From positions 1-25,848 of the forward strand of contig CALBGL010000041.1 of NCBI GenBank assembly GCA_937892735.1: 25,848 nt of DNA, written 5' to 3'. The position numbers were made by a program, and so were the translations under genes. The stretch comes from an uncultured Clostridia bacterium (GTDB lineage: Bacteria > Bacillota > Clostridia > Lachnospirales > Bianqueaceae). The notes below the pieces were generated by a model that saw only the letters and a program-made list of their open reading frames with translations, made no database searches and was not told the origin of the DNA. Positions within the stretch are counted from its first letter, which is position 1. Every line of letters starts with the position of its first letter. This document shows, piece after piece, positions 1-7,718 of this stretch.

Positions 1-48
1 TGCCATCACATACCAGAATACCTCCTAAAAAACACCTATATTTCCTGC

Positions 49-80
49 AGGCCCTTCGAGGATTACGCCTCGAAGGGCCT
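49..80. terminator. Strong GC-rich hairpin downstream of the AAA ATPase gene
   Basis: A perfect inverted repeat has 13-bp arms (49-61 and 68-80) and a 6-base loop. It lies 16 bases beyond the stop of the minus-strand ATPase gene, so it is placed as a transcription terminator for that gene. It lacks an immediate U-tract; the nearest A-run on the plus strand is at 27-32. Termination is therefore inferred and a processing or stabilising hairpin is possible. Confidence 0.5.
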
Positions 81-96
81 TGGGAAATGACAAACA

Positions 97-1377
97 CTAT
101 TTTTTCTGCTGCTGATAGTATAGAATGAACTGTCTGGCGCTGCGTCCCGAGAATCCCTTTTGTTCCATGGACCACTGCAGTGCCGCCCGTTCTAGTGTCT
201 TGGGATCTTCTGTAATTCCACTTTTCTTCGCAAGGAAGTGGACAATCTCCAGATAGAGCGCCTGATTGGGCACAGGATACGTCAGGGTCAGGCCAAAACG
301 CTGTGATAAAGAAAGTTTTTCATTCATCGCCTCGATTCCATGCACCTCTTCATCATAGTGTTCTGTCTGACGATCCTTCCATTTCTGCTGAATGATATGA
401 CGCCGGTTCGATGTGGCATAAAAGACCACATTTTCCGGCTTTTTCTCTACACTGCCTTCCAACAGTGATTTCATATACTTATAATCCGTTTCGAAATCTT
501 CAAAAGAAAGGTCGTCTATGAAAAGAATAAATCGTTTTCCCCGTCCCGCGATATAGGAGAGAATCTGCGGCAGCTGATCCATCTGATCCTTCCCAATCTC
601 CAGGAGCCTAAGCCCCAGATCAAAATATTCATTGGCCAGCGCCTTGACCGCAGAGGATTTTCCCGTGCCTCCTGCTCCGGCCAACAGTACGTTATTGGCT
701 TCCTTCCCCTGCACAAACGCAAGCGTATTGGCAATCAGCATCTCTTTCTGGTAACGGTATCCTACCAGATCTTCCATACGAATTGTATCATAATTTTCCA
801 CTCCGACAAGTCCCTTCTCCCGGTCCCATCGAAACATAGGAAACATGGCCAGAATTCCACATCCCCTCTGGTGATAATACTCCGCCAGACTCTCCGCCAA
901 CTCCTCATCCGCAGCTGACCCAGTCAAACTATAATGCTCACAGAACTCCTTCAACACCTTTGCCCGATGTTCTGCCGGAGATGTGTCTGCCCGCTTTTTC
1001 GCGCAACGTACATATTGAACGGCAAATTCGGCCAAGCCATAGCTTTTCAGGCATTCCACTCCGGCAGCAAGCGAACGTCTTATAATGTGCAAATCGCGAA
1101 GAACTCCCTGATACAGACTGCTTTCCCGTGGCACCTGCCAGCCATTCTCACAGTTCATGCTAAACGCGTTGACATCTCCTAAGATCCGATGCCAAAGCCA
1201 TGCTTCTAAAACAGGCCCCTCTAACAGGTATTTTTCTGATTGACGAATCAAGAGGGCCACCAACTGACTAGCCTTTTCTTCCCCTTCCTGCGACGGACTT
1301 TCAACTAATTCTGACAGAATTCGCGGAATGGGATGTTCCATAATTCGACGAAATACGGTTAAGTGATTCAAATTCAT
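97..1377 (-). CDS. DUF815-family AAA-type ATP-binding protein
   Basis: This 426-residue protein has a helical N-terminal half and a C-terminal AAA-type P-loop ATPase. Visible motifs are Walker A GAGGTGKS (234-241), Walker B LFIDD (285-289), a sensor-1-like ATSNRR (321-326), SQRFG (358-362) and a sensor-2-like GRSARQF (411-417). The layout matches the DUF815 family of predicted cytoplasmic ATPases, whose substrate is not established. The start at 1377 was chosen because GGGAGGAAAG lies just upstream; the open frame continues 54 codons further but through sequence without protein character. The gene is divergent from the XRE regulator at 1560, with a 182-bp shared intergenic region, so that regulator may control it. 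Family assignment is good; cellular role unknown. Confidence 0.85.
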   Translation of the reverse strand: MNLNHLTVFRRIMEHPIPRILSELVESPSQEGEEKASQLVALLIRQSEKYLLEGPVLEAWLWHRILGDVNAFSMNCENGWQVPRESSLYQGVLRDLHIIRRSLAAGVECLKSYGLAEFAVQYVRCAKKRADTSPAEHRAKVLKEFCEHYSLTGSAADEELAESLAEYYHQRGCGILAMFPMFRWDREKGLVGVENYDTIRMEDLVGYRYQKEMLIANTLAFVQGKEANNVLLAGAGGTGKSSAVKALANEYFDLGLRLLEIGKDQMDQLPQILSYIAGRGKRFILFIDDLSFEDFETDYKYMKSLLEGSVEKKPENVVFYATSNRRHIIQQKWKDRQTEHYDEEVHGIEAMNEKLSLSQRFGLTLTYPVPNQALYLEIVHFLAKKSGITEDPKTLERAALQWSMEQKGFSGRSARQFILYYQQQKK

Positions 1378-1464
1378 TTTTCTTTCCTCCCTAATTCTAC
1401 TGTGAAGACAGCAACCGCTAAACTCACAGTTTATAAAACTTGAAAAATTTACCAATTTTGTCAA

Positions 1465-1493
1465 TTGTAAGCAATTTTGATTTACGTTATAAT
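1465..1493 (+). promoter_or_regulatory. Sigma-A promoter of the XRE regulator gene
   Basis: TTGTAA (1465-1470) and a perfect TATAAT (1488-1493) are separated by 17 bases and lie 67 bases before the XRE start codon. A TTGACA hexamer on the minus strand (1464-1459) abuts the -35 element, but no -10 lies at a proper distance for it. Confidence 0.75.
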
Positions 1494-1501
1494 AAAAGCA
1501 C

Positions 1502-1520
1502 TGCAAGATCCTATCTTGCA
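1502..1520. promoter_or_regulatory. Palindromic operator candidate TGCAAGAT-N3-ATCTTGCA
   Basis: Perfect 8-bp inverted arms with a 3-bp spacer sit at the expected transcription start, 8 bp after the -10 element. A further half-site TGCAAGA occurs at 1536-1541 just before the ribosome binding site. The position suits autorepression by the XRE protein encoded immediately downstream; binding is inferred. Confidence 0.6.
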
Positions 1521-1559
1521 AAATTTGTCGAAATTGCAAGACTATGAAAGGAGCCTTTG

Positions 1560-2000
1560 ATGTCCGTGCGCATTATTCCCTTTGATTATCAAGAAATTGG
1601 CCTTGAAATTCGTGCCCGGCGCAATAAATTGGGAATGACACAACGCCAATTAGCCGCAAAGATCCCGTGCAGTCTTACATATATTTCCCGCATTGAGAAT
1701 GGCGCAAAACCCAGCCTGGAAGTGCTCGTCCGCATTGCGCACATTCTGGATATGAGTCTGGACTCCATCTTTTGCGTACAAGCCGAGGACGATACTGAAT
1801 TCACCCGGGTTCTGCGCGTAGTTCTCCACCAATCTCCAGAAGTTCGTCAGATCGCGTTAAACATGTTGTACACGTGTCTCCACTCTCAAGAGGCATCCGG
1901 AAATACCTATGAACCGCCTGAACCGCCTCCACCCCCTAATCTGGAAGATTCCAGTTCCATACAATCCCTGCTGTCTGACGCGCCGGAAGATTGGCAGTAG
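1560..2000 (+). CDS. XRE-family transcriptional regulator
   Basis: A 146-residue protein. Residues 13-69 form a typical cro/C1-type helix-turn-helix: the GMTQRQLAAKI scaffold is followed by a recognition helix around SLTYISRIENG and the PSLEVLVRIAHIL helix. The C-terminal part (75-146) is not a recognised sensor domain and carries a proline-rich stretch (119-126). The ATG at 1560 is preferred over the adjacent TTG at 1557 because AAAGGAG (1547-1553) is 6 bases upstream. The gene has its own promoter and a palindrome over the start site, pointing to autoregulation, and is divergent from the AAA ATPase gene, which may be a second target. Effector unknown. Confidence 0.9.
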   Translation: MSVRIIPFDYQEIGLEIRARRNKLGMTQRQLAAKIPCSLTYISRIENGAKPSLEVLVRIAHILDMSLDSIFCVQAEDDTEFTRVLRVVLHQSPEVRQIALNMLYTCLHSQEASGNTYEPPEPPPPPNLEDSSSIQSLLSDAPEDWQ

Positions 2001-2042
2001 AACCGATACGCTTTTCATTGTATCCCCTCTTGCCCTTTCTTG

Positions 2043-2819
2043 TCAAGATGCAGGATGCTGCCGTCCCTGCGAGTCTATCCAGCCTCCTTCTGGCCAGATC
2101 AGATCCGAAACCGTTCCTATGCTGTATCCTTGTTTTTCCAGACCTGTCAAAATCGCGTCTAAGGATGCCGCCGTATATTTTGTATTATTGTGAAAAAGCA
2201 GAATCGCGCCTTTTCCCAACTGCGCATGATGCAGTACCCGTTCGATCATTTCCTCTTTTCCGTATTCCTTCCAATCCAGACTGTCAACCGACCATTGTAT
2301 GGTTTCATAGCCGCACTCCTTCGCCGCCTGGATGACCGTATTATTATACGATCCGTATGGAGGCCTGAACAATACTGTGGTATATCCGGTCAGCGCCGCG
2401 ATTTCCTCCTGAGCGCCCACGATTTCCTGTTTGCACTCCTCCAAGCCTAGTTCCGTATAATCCACATGGTGATTCCCGTGATTCGCAAGTTCATGTCCTG
2501 CCTCATAAAGCATTTTTACTTCCTGGGGCCAGTGTCGAATCCAACTTCCCAGAAGAAAGAATGTGGCTTTTACCTGATGCTGCTCCAGGACATCCAGGAT
2601 CTGCGCAAGATCCTCTGTCCCTGTCGCAATATCAAAAGTAAGTGCTATACGCGATTCTTGTGTCTCTACGCTATAAATGGGCAGCTCCTTGACCTCGGCG
2701 GCAGTTGATTGCATTTCTCCATCCAATATATGATGAATTTCAATGCCATATAAGCATACTATAAAGCATAAAATACCCAGCAAACCCAGGATTGGCATAC
2801 TTTTTCGGTTCTTCTTCAT
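2043..2819 (-). CDS. PdaB-like polysaccharide deacetylase, membrane-anchored
   Basis: A 258-residue protein with an N-terminal membrane anchor (about 10-27) and a NodB-type carbohydrate esterase 4 domain acting outside the membrane. Motifs: TFD (61-63), HGNHH with likely zinc ligands H114 and H118, RPPYGSYN (152-159), DSLDW (179-183) and LLFHNN (207-212). Motif 1 reads FDIATG instead of FDDG, so the second aspartate is missing, as in the PdaB sporulation subgroup. That subgroup is linked to cortex or spore-wall polysaccharide, but the substrate here is not known. The start at 2819 follows a GGGGAAAG ribosome binding site; an in-frame upstream extension to 2909 is less likely because it is lysine-rich and would push the anchor inward. 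The gene is convergent with the XRE gene and divergent from apbE. Confidence 0.85.
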   Translation of the reverse strand: MKKNRKSMPILGLLGILCFIVCLYGIEIHHILDGEMQSTAAEVKELPIYSVETQESRIALTFDIATGTEDLAQILDVLEQHQVKATFFLLGSWIRHWPQEVKMLYEAGHELANHGNHHVDYTELGLEECKQEIVGAQEEIAALTGYTTVLFRPPYGSYNNTVIQAAKECGYETIQWSVDSLDWKEYGKEEMIERVLHHAQLGKGAILLFHNNTKYTAASLDAILTGLEKQGYSIGTVSDLIWPEGGWIDSQGRQHPAS

Positions 2820-2855
2820 AACATCTTTCCCCTTTCCCTTTGCAGTCCTTTTTGC

Positions 2856-2867
2856 AATGTTAACATT
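2856..2867. promoter_or_regulatory. 12-bp perfect palindrome AATGTTAACATT
   Basis: A perfect palindrome lies between the divergent deacetylase and apbE genes, 36 bp from the deacetylase start and just upstream of the putative apbE -35. Position and symmetry suggest an operator, but the regulator is unknown. Confidence 0.35.
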
Positions 2868-2874
2868 TTGCGTC

Positions 2875-2903
2875 TTGTTTTTTCTTTTCGGTTGTGGTAT
2901 TGT
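2875..2903 (+). promoter_or_regulatory. Putative extended -10 promoter of the ApbE gene
   Basis: TTGTTT (2875-2880), 17 bases, then TATTGT (2898-2903) preceded by TGG, which makes an extended -10. Transcription would start near 2910, within the leader hairpin described next. Confidence 0.45.
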
Positions 2904-2905
2904 AA

Positions 2906-2936
2906 ACAAAGACAGGGCTGAAGGAGCTGTCTTTGT
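2906..2936 (+). promoter_or_regulatory. Leader stem-loop abutting the apbE ribosome binding site
   Basis: Perfect 10-bp arms ACAAAGACAG (2906-2915) and CTGTCTTTGT (2927-2936) enclose an 11-base loop containing AAGGAG. The stem ends one base before the GGGAGG ribosome binding site (2937-2942). It could stabilise the mRNA 5' end or modulate initiation. No U-tract follows, so it is not a terminator. Confidence 0.5.
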
Positions 2937-2947
2937 GGGAGGCTATT

Positions 2948-3919
2948 ATGAGAATTCGATATATAATCCTGGAACTGCTGCTTTTGACGCTTTGTATCTT
3001 TCATTCTGGATGTTCTTCGGCGCAGGAATATACAGCCTACTATTTCGACTATTTTGATACTTTCTCTACTCTAACGGTATATGCCGAAAGCGAGGAAGAA
3101 TTTGAAATCTATCGTCAGATTGTGGACGAGGTGTTTCAGGAATATCATAGACTCTGCAACGCTTATGAATCTTTCGATTCCGTTGTAAATCTATATACCC
3201 TGAATCAGTCTGCCGGACAGGGTCCCGTGACTGTATCCGAACCGCTGTACGAATTTTTAGAATACTGCGTGGCGGCCTATGATCATAGCCTTGGCACTGT
3301 CAATATCGCTCTGGGTTCGGTTCTTCAGCTCTGGCAAGAACAGATGAACGCGGACACCCCTGTTGTCCCCTCTGAAGAAGCACTTACACAGGCTGCTCAG
3401 CATACGGATATCTCGCAGATGATCTTGGATCCTGACTCTCGGATCGTAGAGCTGTTGGATCCTGCGATGTCCCTGGATGCCGGCGCTTTAGCCAAAGGGT
3501 ATGCGACTGCCATCGCTCAGGAGAAATTGATCGCGGCCGGCTGTGAAAGCGCTCTGCTCAATGCCGGCGGCAACATTGTCTGTATCGGTACTTATCCCGG
3601 TTTAAATGGTTGGAATGTGGGAATTCTGAATCCAGATACCTCTTCTGAAACTTCCTTATATACCACATGGCTGGTTCGTGACGCCTGTGTTGTTACGAGC
3701 GGAGATTATGAACGATATTTTGAGGTGAATGGCGTCCGGTATCATCACATTATCGATTCCGATACGCTTCATCCCGCAAACCGTTATCACAGCGTCAGTA
3801 TTCAATGTACCGACGCCGCGGCGGCAGATATGCTGTCCACCGCGCTTTTCATTCTTCCCAGAGAGGAAGGAGAAGCTTTAGCCGCGCAGTACCAGGCCCA
3901 GGTTCTTTATATTGATTGA
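2948..3919 (+). CDS. apbE: FAD:protein FMN transferase (ApbE), lipoprotein
   Basis: A 323-residue exported lipoprotein with a signal peptide (1-21) and lipid-attachment cysteine C22 in FHSGC. ApbE enzymes transfer FMN from FAD to a threonine of partner flavoproteins such as Rnf or Nqr subunits outside the membrane. Recognisable motifs are YFDTFSTLTVY (35-45), LDAGALAKGYA (176-186), the nucleotide-loop LLNAGGNI (203-210), VTSGDYERYF (249-258), HHIIDSDTLHPA (266-277) and the metal-site region DAAAADMLSTALF (289-301). The start at 2948 has GGGAGG 5 bases upstream and gives a proper signal peptide. The stop lies 2 bp from the convergent PRC-barrel gene. No flavoprotein partner is in the window. 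Confidence 0.93.
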   Translation: MRIRYIILELLLLTLCIFHSGCSSAQEYTAYYFDYFDTFSTLTVYAESEEEFEIYRQIVDEVFQEYHRLCNAYESFDSVVNLYTLNQSAGQGPVTVSEPLYEFLEYCVAAYDHSLGTVNIALGSVLQLWQEQMNADTPVVPSEEALTQAAQHTDISQMILDPDSRIVELLDPAMSLDAGALAKGYATAIAQEKLIAAGCESALLNAGGNIVCIGTYPGLNGWNVGILNPDTSSETSLYTTWLVRDACVVTSGDYERYFEVNGVRYHHIIDSDTLHPANRYHSVSIQCTDAAAADMLSTALFILPREEGEALAAQYQAQVLYID

Positions 3920-3921
3920 TT

Positions 3922-4215
3922 CTACATTCCTCGTTTGGATCCCCAGCGTTTCTCGCACGGGTCCTGACATAAACAGGCCGGCGGATCCAGATCTACCAGG
4001 ATAAAGTCGCATCCAATTCGATAGATCATATCCCAGGGAACCCGATATTCCGCGTCCCTTCCTCCGAGTCCAAAAAACTTGGCGGGACAACTTACAAAAA
4101 ACGCGCAAATCTTACCGCAGGCTAGGTCCATTTCCAGATCAAAGACATATCCTAACCGGGCGCCGTCTCGGATATTGATCACTTCTTTTTCTTCTAATTC
4201 GTCCAGACGAACCAT
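3922..4215 (-). CDS. YlmC/YmxH-family PRC-barrel protein
   Basis: A 97-residue cytoplasmic protein made almost wholly of one PRC-barrel-like domain, with MVRLDELEEKEVINI, a GARLGYVFDLEMD turn and VPWDMIYRIGCDFILVDLD. This pattern matches the YlmC/YmxH family found in spore-forming Firmicutes, whose biochemical role is undefined. The start at 4215 is chosen over 4245 because AGGAAG lies 8 bases upstream and the family begins at this motif. The tail (80-97) is cysteine- and lysine-rich. The gene is convergent with apbE (2 bp apart) and divergent from the membrane protein gene. Confidence 0.85.
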   Translation of the reverse strand: MVRLDELEEKEVINIRDGARLGYVFDLEMDLACGKICAFFVSCPAKFFGLGGRDAEYRVPWDMIYRIGCDFILVDLDPPACLCQDPCEKRWGSKRGM

Positions 4216-4288
4216 TTGCTCACTTCCTTGCTGGATATTTATCATATTCTATGCGGGTCAGGTTGTATTCTTTCGGGAGGGTTTTACC

Positions 4289-4783
4289 ATGTCATGTGTT
4301 TTCTTTGTGATCGGCCTCATACTGGCGGCTTTAGATCTTTATATTGATACGATGGATATACTGGTGGATGCAGCCGGTTTCCTCGTGATTCTGTGTAGTC
4401 TCCTCCCTCTTCTGGTCCGACGCCAATTCCCTCTCCCGCATCTGATTTGGCCTTTCGGCGCTCTTCTATGCAGTATTCTTCTATGGATTCCCGGAAATTC
4501 TCTGCGCTTTTTCTGCACCATCGCCCAAAACCTTTGCTTCTGGCTCCTGCTGTGGGCATTGGGACGGTGCATGTTTCCTCATCGCGAGAAAGGTTCCAAC
4601 GAACGGATTCTATATCAGAGCTACCTTACGGCAAACCTGTTTCTGATGATAAGCAAAACCTTTGGCGGTCTTTTAAGCGCTGTAGAAATTATCGGGATCC
4701 TGATTCTATTCTTTCAAATTGTCCTGCTTATCTTTGAGATCATCATCACCTGGCGGCGCTGGCCGGCACGGATGATTGATTAA
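4289..4783 (+). CDS. Small hypothetical multi-pass membrane protein
   Basis: A 164-residue very hydrophobic protein with about four to five predicted membrane helices (near 2-16, 25-43, 52-68, 73-93 and 112-153) separated by short basic loops such as HREKGSNER. No known family motif was recognised. The start at 4289 has GGGAGG 8 bases upstream; a longer open frame from 4079 only mirrors the opposite PRC-barrel gene. The gene lies 20 bp upstream of the sugar isomerase operon on the same strand with no terminator between, so it may be its first gene, though nothing shows a functional link. Confidence 0.7.
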   Translation: MSCVFFVIGLILAALDLYIDTMDILVDAAGFLVILCSLLPLLVRRQFPLPHLIWPFGALLCSILLWIPGNSLRFFCTIAQNLCFWLLLWALGRCMFPHREKGSNERILYQSYLTANLFLMISKTFGGLLSAVEIIGILILFFQIVLLIFEIIITWRRWPARMID

Positions 4784-4803
4784 TCTATATACAAGGGGGT
4801 TGT

Positions 4804-5589
4804 ATGATGTCAATGTCACTGGGCGCACAGCTTTACACCGTGCGCGAATTTACAAAAACACCGGAGGGGATCGAGAAAACCCTGCGGCGTATCAAGCAGA
4901 TGGGATTTAAGACAATTCAGATTTCCGCTTTTGGTCCTGTGGATCCGAAATTACTGGCCGATTGGATCCATGAATTGGATCTATATGTTTGTGTTACTCA
5001 TAATCCCTTTGATCGGCTGAAAAATGACTTGTCGGCACTGATCGCTGAACATCGGCTGATGGGATGCGATACGATTGGTCTGGGCGCCATGCCCGGCGAA
5101 TACCGCGGCAGCGGTGAAGAAGGGTTCCTTCAGTTTATCAAGGATATCACCCCGATTGCCCATGTGATCCATGAAGAAGGTCTTCAATTTGCTTATCACA
5201 ACCATAATTTTGAATTTGCCCGTTTTGACGACCATACAGGAATGGATCTTCTATTTGAAGCCACAAATCCAGAGGAATTCCACTTTATTCTGGATACTTA
5301 CTGGCTGCAGATGGGCGGCGTCAATCCGCCGGATTACATCCGCAGAGCCGCAGGCCGTATGAAAGTTTGTCATTTTAAGGATTTCGCGGTCGATGGATTT
5401 ACGCCTCGGTTTGCAGAAGTCGGGGAAGGCAATCTGAATCTGAACGCCTGTTATCGTGCCTGCAAAGAAGCAGGCGTCCAAGATATTGTCATCGAGCAAG
5501 ACGTCTGCCCCGGCGATCCTTTCGATTCTTTAGCGATTAGTTTCAGGAACCTGAAGCAACTGGCGGCAAAGGAGGAAGGCGAATGTTAA
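4804..5589 (+). CDS. Sugar phosphate isomerase/epimerase (xylose isomerase-like TIM barrel)
   Basis: A 261-residue AP-endonuclease-2/xylose-isomerase-like TIM barrel, cytoplasmic. Likely divalent-metal ligands are E137 in HNHNFEF, D164 in FILDTYW, H190 in KVCHFKD and E231 in VIEQD. The family includes IolE/IolI-type dehydratases and epimerases and 3-oxo-glycoside lyases, so the exact reaction cannot be read from sequence. ATG codons occur at 4804, 4807 and 4813 after AAGGGGG (4793-4799); the first is taken, but 4807 is equally possible. The gene overlaps the next isomerase gene by 7 bp, showing translational coupling in a three-gene operon with a Gfo/Idh/MocA dehydrogenase, which points to oxidised-sugar or polyol catabolism. 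Confidence 0.88.
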   Translation: MMSMSLGAQLYTVREFTKTPEGIEKTLRRIKQMGFKTIQISAFGPVDPKLLADWIHELDLYVCVTHNPFDRLKNDLSALIAEHRLMGCDTIGLGAMPGEYRGSGEEGFLQFIKDITPIAHVIHEEGLQFAYHNHNFEFARFDDHTGMDLLFEATNPEEFHFILDTYWLQMGGVNPPDYIRRAAGRMKVCHFKDFAVDGFTPRFAEVGEGNLNLNACYRACKEAGVQDIVIEQDVCPGDPFDSLAISFRNLKQLAAKEEGEC

Positions 5590-6455
5590 AAGAAACACTG
5601 ACTGGCTTTGCAGATGAAATCTCACCAGATTTAGACGTACAGATGGATGTTCTGGATTCTCTCGATATTCACTATATCGAGATGCGCGGTGTGGATGGCC
5701 GCAATCTCTGCGACTACTCTCTGGAAGAGGCTCGCACCGTAAAGAAAAGGCTCTGCGAACGCAAGTTTGCGCTATCTGCCGTCGGTTCTCCGATCGGAAA
5801 GATCAAGATTTCTGATCCTTTTGAGCCTCACTTTGAAAAATTCTGCCATGCCTGTGATCTGGCCGAATTTTTTGAAACACCTCGTATTCGTATCTTTAGT
5901 TTTTACATCCCGACGGAAGAGGATCCTGCCTCTTATCGAGATGAGGTGTTTCACCGCATATCCGCTATGGTAGATGAAGCAAAACGGCGTGGTCTTGTGC
6001 TATTGCATGAGAATGAAAAGCATATCTACGGGGATACGCCGGAACGCTGTCTGGATTTGATGCAGGAATTTTATGGGGAACATTTTCAGGCGACCTTTGA
6101 TCCGGCCAATTTCGTACAGTGCCAGGTCAACGTGTATCCTCATGCTTATGATCTTCTGGCTTCTTATATTGCCTACATGCATATCAAAGATGCACACCTG
6201 ACCGATGGAACCGTCACTGTAGCGGGTCGTGGAGACGGTGGTGTCAAAGAAGTGCTGTCTCGTCTATCCGAGGAAAATTTTGAGGGATTTTTGTCCCTGG
6301 AACCGCATCTGACCGATTTCGTTGGTTTTAAGGATCTGGAACAGCATGCTGTAGAAGAGGTAAAAGAAGACGCTGGTATGGGCGCAAAACTCTTCGCCGC
6401 GGCTGCCGGCGCATTGCGCGGATTATTGGAAGAGATTCGGAAGGAGGGACATTAA
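5583..6455 (+). CDS. Second sugar phosphate isomerase/epimerase (TIM barrel)
   Basis: A 290-residue TIM-barrel protein of the same superfamily as its upstream neighbour but only distantly similar, so it is unlikely to be a recent duplicate. Probable metal ligands: E143 in LLHENE, D173 in TFDPANF, H200 in YMHIKDAH and E240 in LSLEPHL. AAAGGAGG lies just before the ATG at 5583, inside the upstream gene. The stop abuts the dehydrogenase start directly (TAA then ATG). Two non-identical isomerase-like enzymes plus a dehydrogenase fit a pathway with sequential epimerisation, dehydration or lyase steps on an oxidised sugar; the substrate is not known. Confidence 0.88.
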   Translation: MLKETLTGFADEISPDLDVQMDVLDSLDIHYIEMRGVDGRNLCDYSLEEARTVKKRLCERKFALSAVGSPIGKIKISDPFEPHFEKFCHACDLAEFFETPRIRIFSFYIPTEEDPASYRDEVFHRISAMVDEAKRRGLVLLHENEKHIYGDTPERCLDLMQEFYGEHFQATFDPANFVQCQVNVYPHAYDLLASYIAYMHIKDAHLTDGTVTVAGRGDGGVKEVLSRLSEENFEGFLSLEPHLTDFVGFKDLEQHAVEEVKEDAGMGAKLFAAAAGALRGLLEEIRKEGH

Positions 6456-7622
6456 ATGAAAAAAGTTCGTTTTGGCGTCATCGGTATCGGAAACATGGGA
6501 ACCAGCCATAGCGAGAAACTGGATCACGGAACCGTACCAGAAATTGAGCTGACCGCCGTCTGTGATCTGAAAGAGGATCGCTGCCAATGGGCCAGAGAAC
6601 ATCTGAGTTCTTCTGTCCAGGTCTATCAGGATCCCGAGGAAATGATGACCAAGGCGCCGCTGGACGCTGTGATCGTAGCGACTCCTCATTATGATCATCC
6701 CAGACTGGTCATGGATGCGTTTCGCCATGGCCTGCATGCTATTACCGAAAAGCCCGCGGGCGTTTATACGGCTGCCGTACGAGAGATGAACGAAGCCGCC
6801 AAAAAAAGCGGAAAGCTCTTTGGCATCATGTATAACCAACGTACCAATCCGGTCTACGCAAAAGTCAAGGAACTCCTAGCCAGCGGAGAGATGGGAGAGA
6901 TCAAACGCGTCGTGTGGCTCATCACGAACTGGTACCGTTCACAGAGTTATTATAATTCCGGTGGATGGCGCGCTACCTGGGAGGGGGAAGGCGGCGGCGT
7001 GCTGCTGAATCAGTGTCCTCATAACCTGGATCTGCTGCAGTGGATCGCGGGAATGCCATGCGGTGTACGCGCTTTCATGAAGTATGGCTGTCACCGGGAT
7101 ATCGAAGTCGAAAACGATGTGACGGCCTATCTGGAATACCCAAATGGCGCTACTGGCCTTTTTGTCACCTCCACGCACGAGACACCAGGAACAAATCGGC
7201 TGGAGATTTCCGGTGATCGCGGGAAAATTGTCGTAGAAAATAACAAGATCACCTTCTTCCGTACCCGTATCGGAGAAATGGAGTTCAACCAGACATGGAC
7301 TGGCGGTTTTGGATCTCCCGAATACTGGCAGATCCCGATCGAACCGGCTAAGACTCCGGCACTCACGGAACACATGGGAATCTTTGCAAATTTTGCTTCT
7401 GCTGTTTTACATGGAACGCCGCTCCTGGCGCCGGGTGAAGAAGGCATCCTGGGGCTTTCCATCTCCAATGCCATGCATCTGTCTGATTGGACTGATCAGA
7501 TGGTTGACCCCATGCACCTAGACGAGGCATTGTTCAAACAATTGCTGGATGAACGAATCGCCGCTTCTACGATGCATAAGGAAGACGTGAATGTGACATT
7601 AGACGTCACCGGGACGCATTAA
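6456..7622 (+). CDS. Gfo/Idh/MocA-family NAD(P)-dependent sugar oxidoreductase
   Basis: A 388-residue cytoplasmic oxidoreductase. The N-terminal Rossmann fold shows GIGNMG (10-15), D37 at the end of strand 2, ATPHYDH (75-81) and the EKPAG motif with catalytic K99. The C-terminal GFO_IDH_MocA_C domain has GGGVLLNQCPHNLDLLQ (179-195) with probable catalytic H189 and D192. Members oxidise or reduce hydroxyl groups of sugars, inositols or glycosides. It is the last gene of the operon, starts at the base after the upstream stop with GGAGG before it, and is followed by a clear terminator. Family certain, substrate unknown. Confidence 0.92.
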   Translation: MKKVRFGVIGIGNMGTSHSEKLDHGTVPEIELTAVCDLKEDRCQWAREHLSSSVQVYQDPEEMMTKAPLDAVIVATPHYDHPRLVMDAFRHGLHAITEKPAGVYTAAVREMNEAAKKSGKLFGIMYNQRTNPVYAKVKELLASGEMGEIKRVVWLITNWYRSQSYYNSGGWRATWEGEGGGVLLNQCPHNLDLLQWIAGMPCGVRAFMKYGCHRDIEVENDVTAYLEYPNGATGLFVTSTHETPGTNRLEISGDRGKIVVENNKITFFRTRIGEMEFNQTWTGGFGSPEYWQIPIEPAKTPALTEHMGIFANFASAVLHGTPLLAPGEEGILGLSISNAMHLSDWTDQMVDPMHLDEALFKQLLDERIAASTMHKEDVNVTLDVTGTH

Positions 7623-7673
7623 AGCTGACGATATTTATAAAATAAGAGATTCCTATCAAATAGATCGTATTTC

Positions 7674-7710
7674 TATCTCCAACTGCAGCTATGTGGTTGG
7701 AGATATTTTT
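7674..7710 (+). terminator. Intrinsic terminator of the sugar operon
   Basis: Stem arms TATCTCCAAC (7674-7683) and GTTGGAGATA (7696-7705) are perfect and are followed by five T (7706-7710), 52 bases after the dehydrogenase stop. Confidence 0.85.
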
Positions 7711-7718
7711 ATGCTGCT

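Noticed and set aside
1..26. Possible start of a minus-strand gene running off the left edge (AGGAGG at 26-21, then GTG at 9-7 and ATG at 6-4)
   Set aside because: Spacing of 11 to 14 bases is long and only three codons are visible; an ATG TGA lies at the best spacing. It cannot be supported.
1430..1464. Minus-strand promoter for the AAA ATPase from TTGACA at 1464-1459 and TATAAA at 1435-1430
   Set aside because: The spacer is 23 bases, far from the usual 16-18.
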